NCBI GenBank assembly: GCA_030599445.1
Contig: JAUVOA010000030.1
Span: 1 to 10,316, forward strand
Length of the DNA stretch: 10,316 bases
Origin: Atribacterota bacterium
Lineage (GTDB): Bacteria; Atribacterota; Phoenicimicrobiia; Phoenicimicrobiales; Phoenicimicrobiaceae
Direction: 5' to 3'
Shown here piece after piece: positions 1-5,688 of the stretch (within the stretch, counting starts at the first letter, position 1; each line of letters begins with the position of its first letter). The notes under the pieces are model-generated. The model did not search any database, was not told the origin of the DNA, and saw nothing but the letters and a program-made list of their open reading frames with translations. Position numbers and translations under genes: made by a program.

Positions 1-132
1 ATAGAAGTATCTTCTGTTGAAAAATGGGAAGAAGTAATCAGTAGATTAGAACTGGGAGATACACTACTATTATTGGTTTTTCGTAGCGGACGTACTTATT
101 ATGTCCCAATTAAAGTAGAAAAAATTGACTAA
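1..132 (+). CDS. HtrA/Do-like serine protease, C-terminal PDZ end (partial)
   Basis: This is an open frame entering from the left edge and ending at TAA 130-132, 43 residues. The visible peptide runs from IEVSSVEKWEEVISRL through GDTLLLLVFRSGRTYYVPIKV. It has the look of the last part of a PDZ domain in periplasmic HtrA/DegP proteases: a helix of the 'V.S.E....I..L' kind, then 'GDT', then a beta strand followed by 'R.GRTYYV'. HtrA proteases degrade or refold damaged envelope proteins, with the catalytic triad far upstream and outside this window. The next genes downstream are a membrane kinase and its regulator, which would suit an envelope-stress neighbourhood, but a long repeat-filled spacer separates them. 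Another PDZ-containing protein is possible. The call rests on a short tail, so confidence is moderate. Confidence 0.62.
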   Translation: MEVSSVEKWEEVISRLELGDTLLLLVFRSGRTYYVPIKVEKID

Positions 133-260
133 ATAAAATCGTATCTCGTATCTCGTGAATCGTATCTCGTAAAGAGAATAGTGGTCAGGAGCCAGAAGCC
201 AAAATAAAATCGTGTCGCGTATCGAGTATCGCGTAAATAAAAAGAGCCAGAAGCCAGGAG
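131..260. repeat. Two tandem ~70-bp repeat units with 7-bp internal phasing
   Basis: The block starts right after the protease stop codon. Two similar units follow each other (about 131-201 and 202-260). Each begins AAATAAAATCGT, continues as heptamers related to CGTATCT or CGTATCG (five units at 140-174, four at 211-238), and ends in GAGCCAGAAGCCA. The heptamer order CGTATCT, CGTATCT, CGTGAAT, then xGTATCT at 140-167 recurs in reverse complement at 5852-5886, so this is a dispersed family. The spacer 133-727 as a whole holds only repeats, palindromes and the kinase promoter; I see no gene in it. Confidence 0.7.
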
Positions 261-270
261 TCCGATGTAG

Positions 271-290
271 GGGCACGATGCATCGTGCCC
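271..290. repeat. 20-bp perfect palindrome (GGGCAC family)
   Basis: The sequence GGGCACGATGCATCGTGCCC reads the same on both strands, giving 9-nt arms around GC. It is preceded by GATGTAG, and a G-rich GTAGGGG-type entry also precedes the element at 363-417. A related palindrome with paired changes lies at 5663-5682. It looks like a small mobile or REP-like element. No T-run follows on the plus strand, so I do not call it a terminator. Confidence 0.75.
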
Positions 291-311
291 AAAGGTACCA
301 GAGAATAAAAA

Positions 312-337
312 AAAGATAGATTCCCGTTTTCACGAGG
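312..337. repeat. Degenerate copy of the GATTCCCG palindromic repeat
   Basis: The 15-nt string AAAGATAGATTCCCG at 312-326 is identical to 4642-4656, upstream of coaX. There it forms a clean 8-bp hairpin. Here the second arm (CGAGGAT, about 333-339) is diverged and pairs poorly, so this looks like a decayed copy of the same dispersed element. Confidence 0.5.
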
Positions 338-362
338 ATAGGCCCACCTGTCCCTGAATTAA

Positions 363-417
363 TGTAGGGGTTTGATTTATCAAACCCGTTTCGGGTCGAA
401 TAAATTCGACCCCTACA
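363..417. repeat. 55-nt cloverleaf-like palindromic element
   Basis: The outer arms TGTAGGGG (363-370) and CCCCTACA (410-417) are complementary. Between them lie three adjacent hairpins with no unpaired base at the joints: TTTGAT/ATCAAA (371-384, loop TT), CCCG/CGGG (385-395, loop TTT) and TCGAAT/ATTCGA (396-409, loop AA). Alternatively it can be read as two neighbouring 20-bp palindromes (368-387 and 393-412). The pairing is seen directly; any role as a cruciform, RNA structure or transposition substrate is inference. Confidence 0.75.
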
Positions 418-483
418 CCAGATTCGTGGAAATAACCTAAAACACAATAAACTGATAACTGAAAACTTATATTAATCATAGCG

Positions 484-602
484 ACTATTCAATATCTACC
501 AATTTAATTGGCAAATTGGTAGATTGATAGATTGATAGATTTTAAAGTTTTGAATTTTGAAATATGGTTTTTAGCTTTTAGTTTTAATTTTTTAGTTTAA
601 TA
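484..602. repeat. Dispersed ~110-120-bp AT-rich module, copy A
   Basis: Read on the plus strand, this matches the reverse complement of 5507-5615 nearly end to end. Shared stretches include AATTTAATTGG, TTTTAAAGTTTTGAATTTTG and ATGGTTTTT. Copy A contains one extra octamer (GATAGATT-type, around 521-540) compared with the other copy, a typical tandem-repeat copy-number difference. Partial copies occur at 8566-8627 and 8701-8757. It has no coding potential that I can see. Confidence 0.75.
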
Positions 603-608
603 ATGTAG

Positions 609-629
609 AGACACGGCGTTGCCGTGTCT
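609..629. repeat. Short palindrome AGACACGGC-GTT-GCCGTGTCT, possible terminator
   Basis: Perfect 9-bp arms flank a GTT loop, and the T-rich sequence TCTTATT follows on the plus strand. It belongs to the same style of short palindromes as 271-290, 5663-5682 and 5700-5718. It could stop plus-strand transcripts coming from the protease gene, but it lies about 480 bp past that stop codon, so this role is uncertain. Confidence 0.55.
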
Positions 630-678
630 TCTTATTAAATATAGCGCACTGTATTTCTGCATTTGCAACTGCCAGCTT

Positions 679-709
679 TTTTAAAATTAATTTTAAAATA
701 TGGTAAAAT
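679..709 (+). promoter_or_regulatory. Candidate promoter of the kinase operon with overlapping palindrome
   Basis: The candidate -10 is TAAAAT at 704-709, preceded by TGG, which matches the extended -10 form TGN. With a 17-nt spacer the -35 is TTAAAA at 681-686. A 20-bp perfect palindrome (TTTTAAAATTAATTTTAAAA, 679-698) covers the -35 and part of the spacer and could be an operator, although such AT-only palindromes arise easily by chance. Transcription would start near 716, only about 12 nt before the kinase ATG. Confidence 0.45.
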
Positions 710-727
710 ATTAGAAATATTTAAAGA

Positions 728-2443
728 ATGAGACGGTCTATAAAATTGAAAAAAGATAAGAATCATAAATTATCTACTCCTTTTCGAGAAAGAAATATTG
801 TTTTAGCCTTAATTGTTATCTTGTTTCTTGCCCTATTACTGGGTTCTTTGACCTATAAAGAAGTACAAAGAGAAAGATATTATTTATGGGAATTAGCCCG
901 CTCGGAAGGATTAAATATTGCATTTTCTATCCAAACTCTTGGCCCCCGGTTTATCTTAAATGAAAATGTTTTAAAAGATATTATAGTGCTTTTAAAGAAA
1001 GAGGGGGTAAGCTATATCGATATTTGTAACGATAAAGGGGTAATTTTAATCAGTACCGAAGAAGAAAGATGGCAAAATGTAATAAAAATCCCTAACCCTG
1101 GCAAAATCAATTTTGTAAATACTGAAGACAAAAAAGGTAATAGAATACTCCTAGTAATAAAACCATTCAATCTTGATATTAATGAACAGTTAGATATTTG
1201 GAAAATATTACCTATTAGAAATAGTTGTTTAGTGGTGGGGATAAACTTAGAAGGATATTATAATCGCTTGAGCCAGACCAGAAGAAGAATAATTTTAAAT
1301 TACAGCATTATAATGGCCCTTGTGTTATTTGGGATTTATGTAATTTTTAAATTACAAGAGACCTATATCGTAAAAAAGACCTTGAATGAGATGAAAGTAT
1401 ATACTTCAAAATTATTAGAGACTATGGATAATGCGGTAATTTCGGTAGATAATAAGGGCAACATTAAAACTTTTAACCGCAAGAGTGAAGAAATTTTTGG
1501 TAAAAAGAAGGAAGAAGTATTAAACAAAGATTGTCAGGCAGTTTTAAATTTAAAGATTAACGGAAAATGTCTCCTTAAGGAATGTCTTTTAGAGAAAAAA
1601 AATATCACTCAGGAAATAATTTTAGAAGAAAAGGGATTGAAGAAAAAAATATTAGACCTTAACACCTCGTTTTTAACTGACGAGTTGGGGAATATAACCG
1701 GGATAGTAGCAGTAATAAGAGATGTAACTGAAATTAAAAATCTAAATGAGGAAATGGCACGCCATAAAAGATTAGTTGCTCTGGGTAAATTATCTGCCGG
1801 GATTGCCCATGAAATTAGGAATCCTTTAAGCTCAATCAGAGGGTTAGCCCAGTTTGTTTATAATTCATTTTCCAAGACCGATGAAAGAAAAGAAGATTTA
1901 AATACTATTGTTCAAGAAGTAGATAGATTAAACAAATTAGTGGTTCAAGTTTTGGATTTTGCAAAATTGAAAAAACTAAACTTAACCCGTTTTTCTTTAA
2001 ATGATTTAATAAGAAAGATTGCTGAATTATTTGAATTGGAAATAAAAGATAAGCAGATTAAATTTAGTCTGAAACTTTCCCCGGATATTTCTCAGATTCA
2101 AGCTGATGAAGACCAGGTAAGGCAGATTTTAATGAATGTAATTATTAATGCCATTCAGGCTATCCTCAACGAAGGGGAAATCAAAATTAAAACTGAAAAA
2201 GTTCTTTTAAAGGAAGAACCAGCTATAAAATTAATTATTGAAGATAGCGGGATTGGTATTCCCGAAAAAGATTTTAATCAAATATTTGATCCTTTCTTTA
2301 GCACCAAAGAGAAGGGCTCCGGATTGGGTCTTTCTATAGCATACAAGCTTATAGAGGCTCATCAGGGAGAGATCAAAGTTGAATCCAAAGAAGGGGAAGG
2401 AACAAAGTTTGTTATTTTTCTACCTCAAAAAGGAGGAAAGTAA
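728..2443 (+). CDS. Membrane PAS-domain sensor histidine kinase (NtrB/ZraS-like)
   Basis: This 571-residue sensor kinase autophosphorylates on histidine and would pass the phosphate to the regulator encoded 2 nt downstream. A basic N-terminus precedes a membrane helix at about 23-43. An extracytoplasmic sensor region of roughly 140 residues follows, then a second membrane helix at about 188-207. A PAS domain spans about 226-337 and holds three cysteines (C269, C281, C286). The HisKA domain has H361 in AHEIRNPL. The ATPase domain shows the N box around N470/N474, DSGIGIP at 506-512, DPFFSTK at 521-527 and GSGLGLS at 530-536. All catalytic motifs look intact. The order sensor loop, PAS, HisKA, HATPase with a sigma-54 partner resembles ZraS, AtoS and HydH, but the signal is unknown. 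The start has no clear Shine-Dalgarno; it is chosen because the basic residues and first helix follow it directly. Confidence 0.93.
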   Translation: MRRSIKLKKDKNHKLSTPFRERNIVLALIVILFLALLLGSLTYKEVQRERYYLWELARSEGLNIAFSIQTLGPRFILNENVLKDIIVLLKKEGVSYIDICNDKGVILISTEEERWQNVIKIPNPGKINFVNTEDKKGNRILLVIKPFNLDINEQLDIWKILPIRNSCLVVGINLEGYYNRLSQTRRRIILNYSIIMALVLFGIYVIFKLQETYIVKKTLNEMKVYTSKLLETMDNAVISVDNKGNIKTFNRKSEEIFGKKKEEVLNKDCQAVLNLKINGKCLLKECLLEKKNITQEIILEEKGLKKKILDLNTSFLTDELGNITGIVAVIRDVTEIKNLNEEMARHKRLVALGKLSAGIAHEIRNPLSSIRGLAQFVYNSFSKTDERKEDLNTIVQEVDRLNKLVVQVLDFAKLKKLNLTRFSLNDLIRKIAELFELEIKDKQIKFSLKLSPDISQIQADEDQVRQILMNVIINAIQAILNEGEIKIKTEKVLLKEEPAIKLIIEDSGIGIPEKDFNQIFDPFFSTKEKGSGLGLSIAYKLIEAHQGEIKVESKEGEGTKFVIFLPQKGGK

Positions 2444-2445
2444 TT

Positions 2446-3774
2446 TTGCGAAAAATATTAGTAATCGATGATGAACAAAATATAAGAAGAATGTTAGTCC
2501 GCGTACTTTCTTCAGAGGGATTTATTGTTAAAGAGGCTGTTAATGGCTTAGAAGCTCTAAAGAGATTAGAGGAAGAAAATTATAGTTTAGTATTATTAGA
2601 TCTTAGGATGCCCGTACTAAATGGAATTGAAACCTTGAAGAAGATAAGAAAAAATGATTTGAATCTACCGGTTATTATGATGTCCGCTTATGGGAGTATT
2701 CCCGAAGCTGTGGAAGCAATGAAATTGGGTGCTTTGGATTATCTGATAAAACCTTTCGATATTGAAGAACTAAAAATTATAATTAAAAGAGCAATTAAGC
2801 AATATGAATTAGAAGTGGAAAACATCTACTATCGAGAGGAAGAAGAGAAGAGATTCAATTTTGATGAAATTATAGGAAAGAGTAGTTCTATAAATAAAGT
2901 TTTAGAAATGGTGAAAAACGTATCTCCCACTACTGCTACTGTGCTCATTACTGGCGAAAGTGGCACCGGGAAAGAATTGATAGCCCGAGCAATACACAAA
3001 AACAGTCTGCGTAAAAATGGCCCGTTTGTAGTGGTAAATTGTGTAGCCTTTTCTCCTAATCTCCTGGAGAGTGAACTCTTTGGACATGAAAAAGGTTCTT
3101 TTACCGGAGCTATTGCCAAGAGGATAGGTCGTTTCGAAATGGCAAATGGAGGAACTATTTTTTTAGACGAAATAGGAGAGATGGACCTTTCTATTCAAAC
3201 AAAATTACTCAGAGTTTTACAGGAGAAGGAATTTGAAAGAGTAGGGAGTTCAAAGAGTATTAAAGTTGATGTACGAATATTATCTGCCACCAATAAAGAT
3301 TTAAAAAAAGAAGTAGAAGAAAGAAGGTTTAGAGAAGATTTATTTTATCGGCTAAATGTCTTTAATGTAGATGTTCCTCCTTTAAGGGAAAGGAAAGAGG
3401 ACATACCTTTAATTATGGAGCATCTTATCGGTAAATATAATAAAATATTAAATAAAAAAGTTAAAAAAGTTTCTGTAAAAGCTATGGAATTACTGCTGGA
3501 TTATGATTATCCAGGTAATATAAGAGAGTTAGAAAATATTATCGAGAGAAGTATGATTATGGCAAAAGACGAAATAATCAATGAGAAATATTTCAATTTT
3601 ATAAGCAAAGAAACATACATTGAGAAAAAGGGGACTTTAAAAGATGTAGAAAAAGAATTAATTATTAAATATTTGGTTCAGAATAATACAAATCGCACTA
3701 AAACAGCAGAGATTTTAGGAATAAGCCGAAGAAGCTTGCAGAACAAAATCAAAGAATACCAAATAAATTTATAA
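2446..3774 (+). CDS. Sigma-54-dependent response regulator (NtrC/ZraR family)
   Basis: This 442-residue activator drives transcription from sigma-54 promoters once phosphorylated. The receiver domain (about 1-120) has the acid pair D8/D9, phospho-acceptor D52 in LLDLRMP, S80 and K102. The AAA+ domain (about 140-370) has Walker A GESGTGKE at 170-177, the sigma-54 contact loop as GSFTGA at 217-222 (usual form GAFTGA), Walker B IFLDE ending at D241/E242, and FREDLFYRLNV with the arginine fingers. A Fis-type helix-turn-helix lies at about 414-438 (TKTAEILGISRRSLQNKI). The start is TTG, with AGGAGG at 2431-2436 inside the last codons of the kinase, 9 nt ahead. The 2-nt gap indicates translational coupling and a cognate pair. 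I found no -24/-12 promoter in the window, so the targets lie elsewhere. Confidence 0.95.
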   Translation: MRKILVIDDEQNIRRMLVRVLSSEGFIVKEAVNGLEALKRLEEENYSLVLLDLRMPVLNGIETLKKIRKNDLNLPVIMMSAYGSIPEAVEAMKLGALDYLIKPFDIEELKIIIKRAIKQYELEVENIYYREEEEKRFNFDEIIGKSSSINKVLEMVKNVSPTTATVLITGESGTGKELIARAIHKNSLRKNGPFVVVNCVAFSPNLLESELFGHEKGSFTGAIAKRIGRFEMANGGTIFLDEIGEMDLSIQTKLLRVLQEKEFERVGSSKSIKVDVRILSATNKDLKKEVEERRFREDLFYRLNVFNVDVPPLRERKEDIPLIMEHLIGKYNKILNKKVKKVSVKAMELLLDYDYPGNIRELENIIERSMIMAKDEIINEKYFNFISKETYIEKKGTLKDVEKELIIKYLVQNNTNRTKTAEILGISRRSLQNKIKEYQINL

Positions 3775-3777
3775 GTC

Positions 3778-3820
3778 AAAAAGTTAACCAAAGGTGCCAG
3801 GCACCTTTGGTTAACTTTTT
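3778..3820. terminator. 43-bp perfect palindrome, likely bidirectional terminator
   Basis: Two perfectly complementary 21-nt arms (3778-3798 and 3800-3820) surround a single A at 3799. The core is AAAGGTGCCAGGCACCTTT, extended outward by GTTAACC/GGTTAAC, with five A on the left and five T on the right. It begins 4 nt after the regulator stop codon, so it can end the kinase-regulator transcript and equally stop minus-strand transcription. Perfection to the very centre is more than a terminator needs and suggests a REP-like origin. Confidence 0.8.
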
Positions 3821-3824
3821 GCTC

Positions 3825-3853
3825 TTGACATATTTATTAAAGTAGCTTAAACT
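3825..3853 (+). promoter_or_regulatory. Strong sigma-70-type promoter for the S-component gene
   Basis: A consensus -35, TTGACA (3825-3830), is followed by a 17-nt spacer and a -10 of TAAACT (3848-3853, four of six consensus bases). It sits 5 nt after the preceding terminator and upstream of a leader of about 120 nt. Placement and spacing make it one of the most convincing promoters in the window. Confidence 0.75.
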
Positions 3854-3859
3854 GTGGGC

Positions 3860-3962
3860 GTAAAGGATACGACTTTACACGAAGGCTTGTATCTTGTATG
3901 AGAACAAGACCAGGGGCAAATAAAATTAATAGTATTTCGTCTAGTATCTTATGACGGAACTA
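3860..3962 (+). ncRNA. Structured 5' leader of the S-component mRNA (candidate)
   Basis: Three possible hairpins lie between the promoter and the ribosome site. GTAAAG/CTTTAC pairs at 3860-3878 with a 7-nt loop. ACAAGACC at 3904-3911 can pair either with GGCTTGT at 3884-3890 (one bulged A) or with TCTTGT at 3892-3897, two mutually exclusive folds. A third stem pairs 3930-3941 with 3953-3962, including a 2-nt bulge, just before the ribosome site. It matches no riboswitch class I recognise (TPP, FMN, folate, preQ1, cobalamin, pan motif). The GTATCTT-like strings resemble the genome's 7-bp repeats, so it may be repeat debris and not a regulator. Confidence 0.3.
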
Positions 3963-3979
3963 GAACGGAGGTGAAAAAA

Positions 3980-4507
3980 ATGAATAGAGATTCCACTTTA
4001 TCAGGATTTAAACTTACTACCCGTCAGCTAGCTATCTCTGGCATGCTGGGAGCTATCGCTATCATCTTAGGAGTAACCAGATTGGGGTTTATCCCTGTTC
4101 CAACTCCAGCCGGTCATGCTACTATTATGCACATTCCAGCCATTTTAGGAGGGATACTCGAAGGTCCGATAGTAGGTGCATTAGTAGGATTAATCTTCGG
4201 AGTTTACAGTTTTTTAAATGCCACTAACCCTATATTTGCCGACCCTTTAATCGCTATTTTACCCAGAATATTTATCGGAGTAGCAGCTTATTATTCTTAC
4301 AAATATTTCTGGAAGAACAGTGCTATTGCAGCGGCGTTAGGAACTCTTACCAACACTATCGGAGTATTGGGATTAGCTACCTTAAGAGGATATCTTCCGG
4401 TAAAAGTAAGTGCCAGCATTGCAGTAGTTCATGGTACTCCGGAAGTGGTAGTAGCAATATTATTGGTATTTATATTAGTTAAAGCTTTAAAGAGAGCTGG
4501 TTATTAG
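3980..4507 (+). CDS. ECF transporter substrate-binding (S) component, possibly for pantothenate
   Basis: This is a 175-residue hydrophobic protein with about five or six predicted membrane segments (roughly 15-35, 50-80 as one long or two short helices, 88-106, 113-135 and 145-170) and a basic tail. It has the style of vitamin-binding S components of energy-coupling factor transporters, including the stretch HATIMHIPAILGG at 46-58. S components bind a vitamin and work with the EcfA/A'/T energising module, absent here, so a shared module elsewhere is implied. The downstream gene, coaX, makes pantothenate a reasonable substrate guess, but the two genes are separated by a terminator. I chose ATG 3980 over GTG 3971: GGAGGTG at 3967-3973 sits 6 nt before the ATG, while the GTG is part of that ribosome site itself. 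Confidence 0.85.
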   Translation: MNRDSTLSGFKLTTRQLAISGMLGAIAIILGVTRLGFIPVPTPAGHATIMHIPAILGGILEGPIVGALVGLIFGVYSFLNATNPIFADPLIAILPRIFIGVAAYYSYKYFWKNSAIAAALGTLTNTIGVLGLATLRGYLPVKVSASIAVVHGTPEVVVAILLVFILVKALKRAGY

Positions 4508-4514
4508 AAAAGTT

Positions 4515-4553
4515 ATAGAGTAGGGGAGTTGAGTATTCCTCTACTCTATTTTT
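4515..4553 (+). terminator. Intrinsic terminator of the S-component gene
   Basis: The arms ATAGAGTAGGGGA (4515-4527) and TCCTCTACTCTAT (4537-4549) pair over 13 positions with one G-T wobble, and are followed by a T-run at 4549-4553 and further T-rich sequence. It starts 7 nt after the stop codon, so the S-component gene is a single-gene unit. Confidence 0.85.
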
Positions 4554-4574
4554 ATTGTTAAAGTTTATAAAATA

Positions 4575-4604
4575 TTAAGTGGAATGTTGTGGATTATTTA
4601 TAAT
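4575..4604 (+). promoter_or_regulatory. Candidate coaX promoter
   Basis: A perfect -10 hexamer, TATAAT, lies at 4599-4604. The best -35 is weak (TTAAGT at 4575-4580, 18-nt spacer). It lies about 100 nt before coaX and after the preceding terminator, so coaX is expected to have its own start of transcription here. The palindromic repeat at 4650-4670 would lie in the 5' untranslated region. Confidence 0.45.
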
Positions 4605-4641
4605 GATTCAGAGGACAGTTCTTTGAATTATTCAATAAAAG

Positions 4642-4670
4642 AAAGATAGATTCCCGCTTTATGTGGGAAT
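4642..4670. repeat. Palindromic repeat GATTCCCGC-hairpin in the coaX leader
   Basis: ATTCCCGC (4650-4657) and GTGGGAAT (4663-4670) form an 8-bp stem with one G-T wobble and a 5-nt loop. The preceding AAAGATAG is shared with the decayed copy at 312-326. It is a dispersed REP-like unit; in the coaX mRNA it would form a hairpin about 30 nt upstream of the start codon. Confidence 0.6.
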
Positions 4671-4702
4671 GATAAAGGTGCATATAATTCAAGGGAGGGG
4701 AT

Positions 4703-5470
4703 ATGATGATTTTAGTAATTGATGTAGGTAATACCCATACGGTAATAGGAGTATATAAAGAAGAGAAATTGTTAGGTCATTGGAGAATTTCCACTGATTT
4801 GAATAAAACAGAGGATGAGTATGGAATGTTAGTTAAGAGTTTGCTTTCTAATTCTAATTTATCCTTTTCAGATGTTAAATCTGTAGTTATTTCCTGTGTT
4901 ATCCCTCCGGTAACCTGGATATTAAAAAAGATGTCCGTGGATTATTTTAAGGTATCTCCTATTATTGTAGGGCCCGGAACAAAGACTGAAATTTATATTA
5001 AAACAGATAATCCCAAGGAAGTGGGGGCAGATAGGATTGTTAATGCTATTGCTGCTTATAAATTATACGGAGGGCCGGTAATAATTGTAGATTTTGGAAC
5101 AGCTACTACATTTTGTGCAGTTAATAAAGAAGGAGTTTATCTGGGTGGAGCCATTACTCCTGGAATCGAAATTTCAGCAGAAGCTCTGTTTGAAAAGACA
5201 GCCAAACTACCCAAAATAGAATTTATAAAACCTAAACATTCTATAGGTAGTAATACTATTACCGCAATGCAGTCAGGAATGTTTTTTGGCTATTTGGGAT
5301 TAACTAATGAATTAATCAGACGGTTTAAGAGAGAGTTAGGAGAGGATTCTGTAGTAGTAGCTACCGGCGGTCAGGCGGAATTGATGGGAAATGAAAGTAA
5401 GTTAATCGATAAAATCAATCCTTTTTTAACCTTGCAGGGATTGCGTATGATTTATGAGATGAATAAGTGA
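4703..5470 (+). CDS. coaX: Type III pantothenate kinase
   Basis: CoaX phosphorylates pantothenate with ATP, the first step of coenzyme A synthesis in the cytoplasm. The 255-residue length is normal for the family. Motifs of the ASKHA fold are intact: the phosphate-binding strand IDVGNTHTVIG with D7, GADR at 108-111 with D110 as the likely catalytic base, VDFGTATT at 129-136 for the second phosphate loop, and GGAITPGIEIS at 148-158. ATG codons at 4703 and 4706 are adjacent. The ribosome site AAGGGAGGGG (4691-4700) is spaced slightly better for 4706, which would also give the single-methionine N-terminus usual in the family, so the true start may be one codon later. It follows an S component that may import its substrate, but appears to be transcribed separately. 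Confidence 0.96.
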   Translation: MMILVIDVGNTHTVIGVYKEEKLLGHWRISTDLNKTEDEYGMLVKSLLSNSNLSFSDVKSVVISCVIPPVTWILKKMSVDYFKVSPIIVGPGTKTEIYIKTDNPKEVGADRIVNAIAAYKLYGGPVIIVDFGTATTFCAVNKEGVYLGGAITPGIEISAEALFEKTAKLPKIEFIKPKHSIGSNTITAMQSGMFFGYLGLTNELIRRFKRELGEDSVVVATGGQAELMGNESKLIDKINPFLTLQGLRMIYEMNK

Positions 5471-5472
5471 AT

Positions 5473-5640
5473 TAGTCGTTAATGAATAGTGGATAGTCGT
5501 TAGTCATTAAAACTAAAAACTTAAAGCGAAAAGCGAAAAACCATAATTCAAAATTCAAAACTTTAAAATCTACCAATCAACCAATTTACCAATTAAATTA
5601 GTGGTTAGTGAATAGTAATTCGTATCGCGTATCGCATTAA
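5473..5640. repeat. Heptad-phased repeat tract with inverted copy of the AT-rich module
   Basis: From 2 nt after the coaX stop codon the sequence can be cut into 7-bp units that resemble their neighbours. There are 14 in unbroken phase at 5473-5570 (TAGTCGT, TAGTGGA, TAAAACT/AAAAACT, TAAAGCG/AAAAGCG, ATAATTC/AAAATTC and so on). Three octamers of the ACCAAT type follow, then six more heptamers at 5599-5640 (TAGTGGT, TAGTGAA, TCGTATC, GCGTATC). Positions 5507-5615 are the reverse complement of the module at 484-602. The spacer 5471-5943 between convergent coaX and nadC holds only repeats and palindromes. Confidence 0.75.
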
Positions 5641-5662
5641 AGAAATTAGGATTCAGGTAGAG

Positions 5663-5688
5663 GGGCACAATGAATTGTGCCCTTCTTT
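5663..5688 (+). terminator. 20-bp palindrome with T-rich tail, candidate coaX terminator
   Basis: GGGCACAATGAATTGTGCCC (5663-5682) has perfect 9-nt arms around GA and is followed by TTCTTTT. It is the only hairpin with a T-rich tail downstream of coaX, about 190 bp past the stop. It belongs to the same palindrome family as 271-290, so termination may be incidental. Confidence 0.5.

Noticed and set aside
140..238. CRISPR array
   Set aside because: Units are 7 bp and contiguous, with no constant repeat of 24-37 bp and no unique spacers; no cas genes.
70..447. 125-residue minus-strand open frame over the first spacer
   Set aside because: It is made of heptamer-repeat translation (repeats of the YEIRF kind), overlaps the protease tail, and has no domain or ribosome site.
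2829..3119. Two minus-strand open frames inside the response regulator
   Set aside because: They lie antisense to conserved AAA+ motifs; the sense frame explains the sequence fully.
3854..3979. Known riboswitch class upstream of the S component
   Set aside because: None of the conserved cores I know for TPP, FMN, folate, preQ1 or cobalamin is present.
133..4702. Sigma-54 -24/-12 promoter controlled by the regulator
   Set aside because: Scanning the plus-strand spacers by eye for GG-N10-GC in a TGGCAC/TTGC setting gave no acceptable site.
5473..5640. Replication-origin iterons
   Set aside because: Units are too degenerate and occur in many spacers; no DnaA boxes or replication gene nearby.
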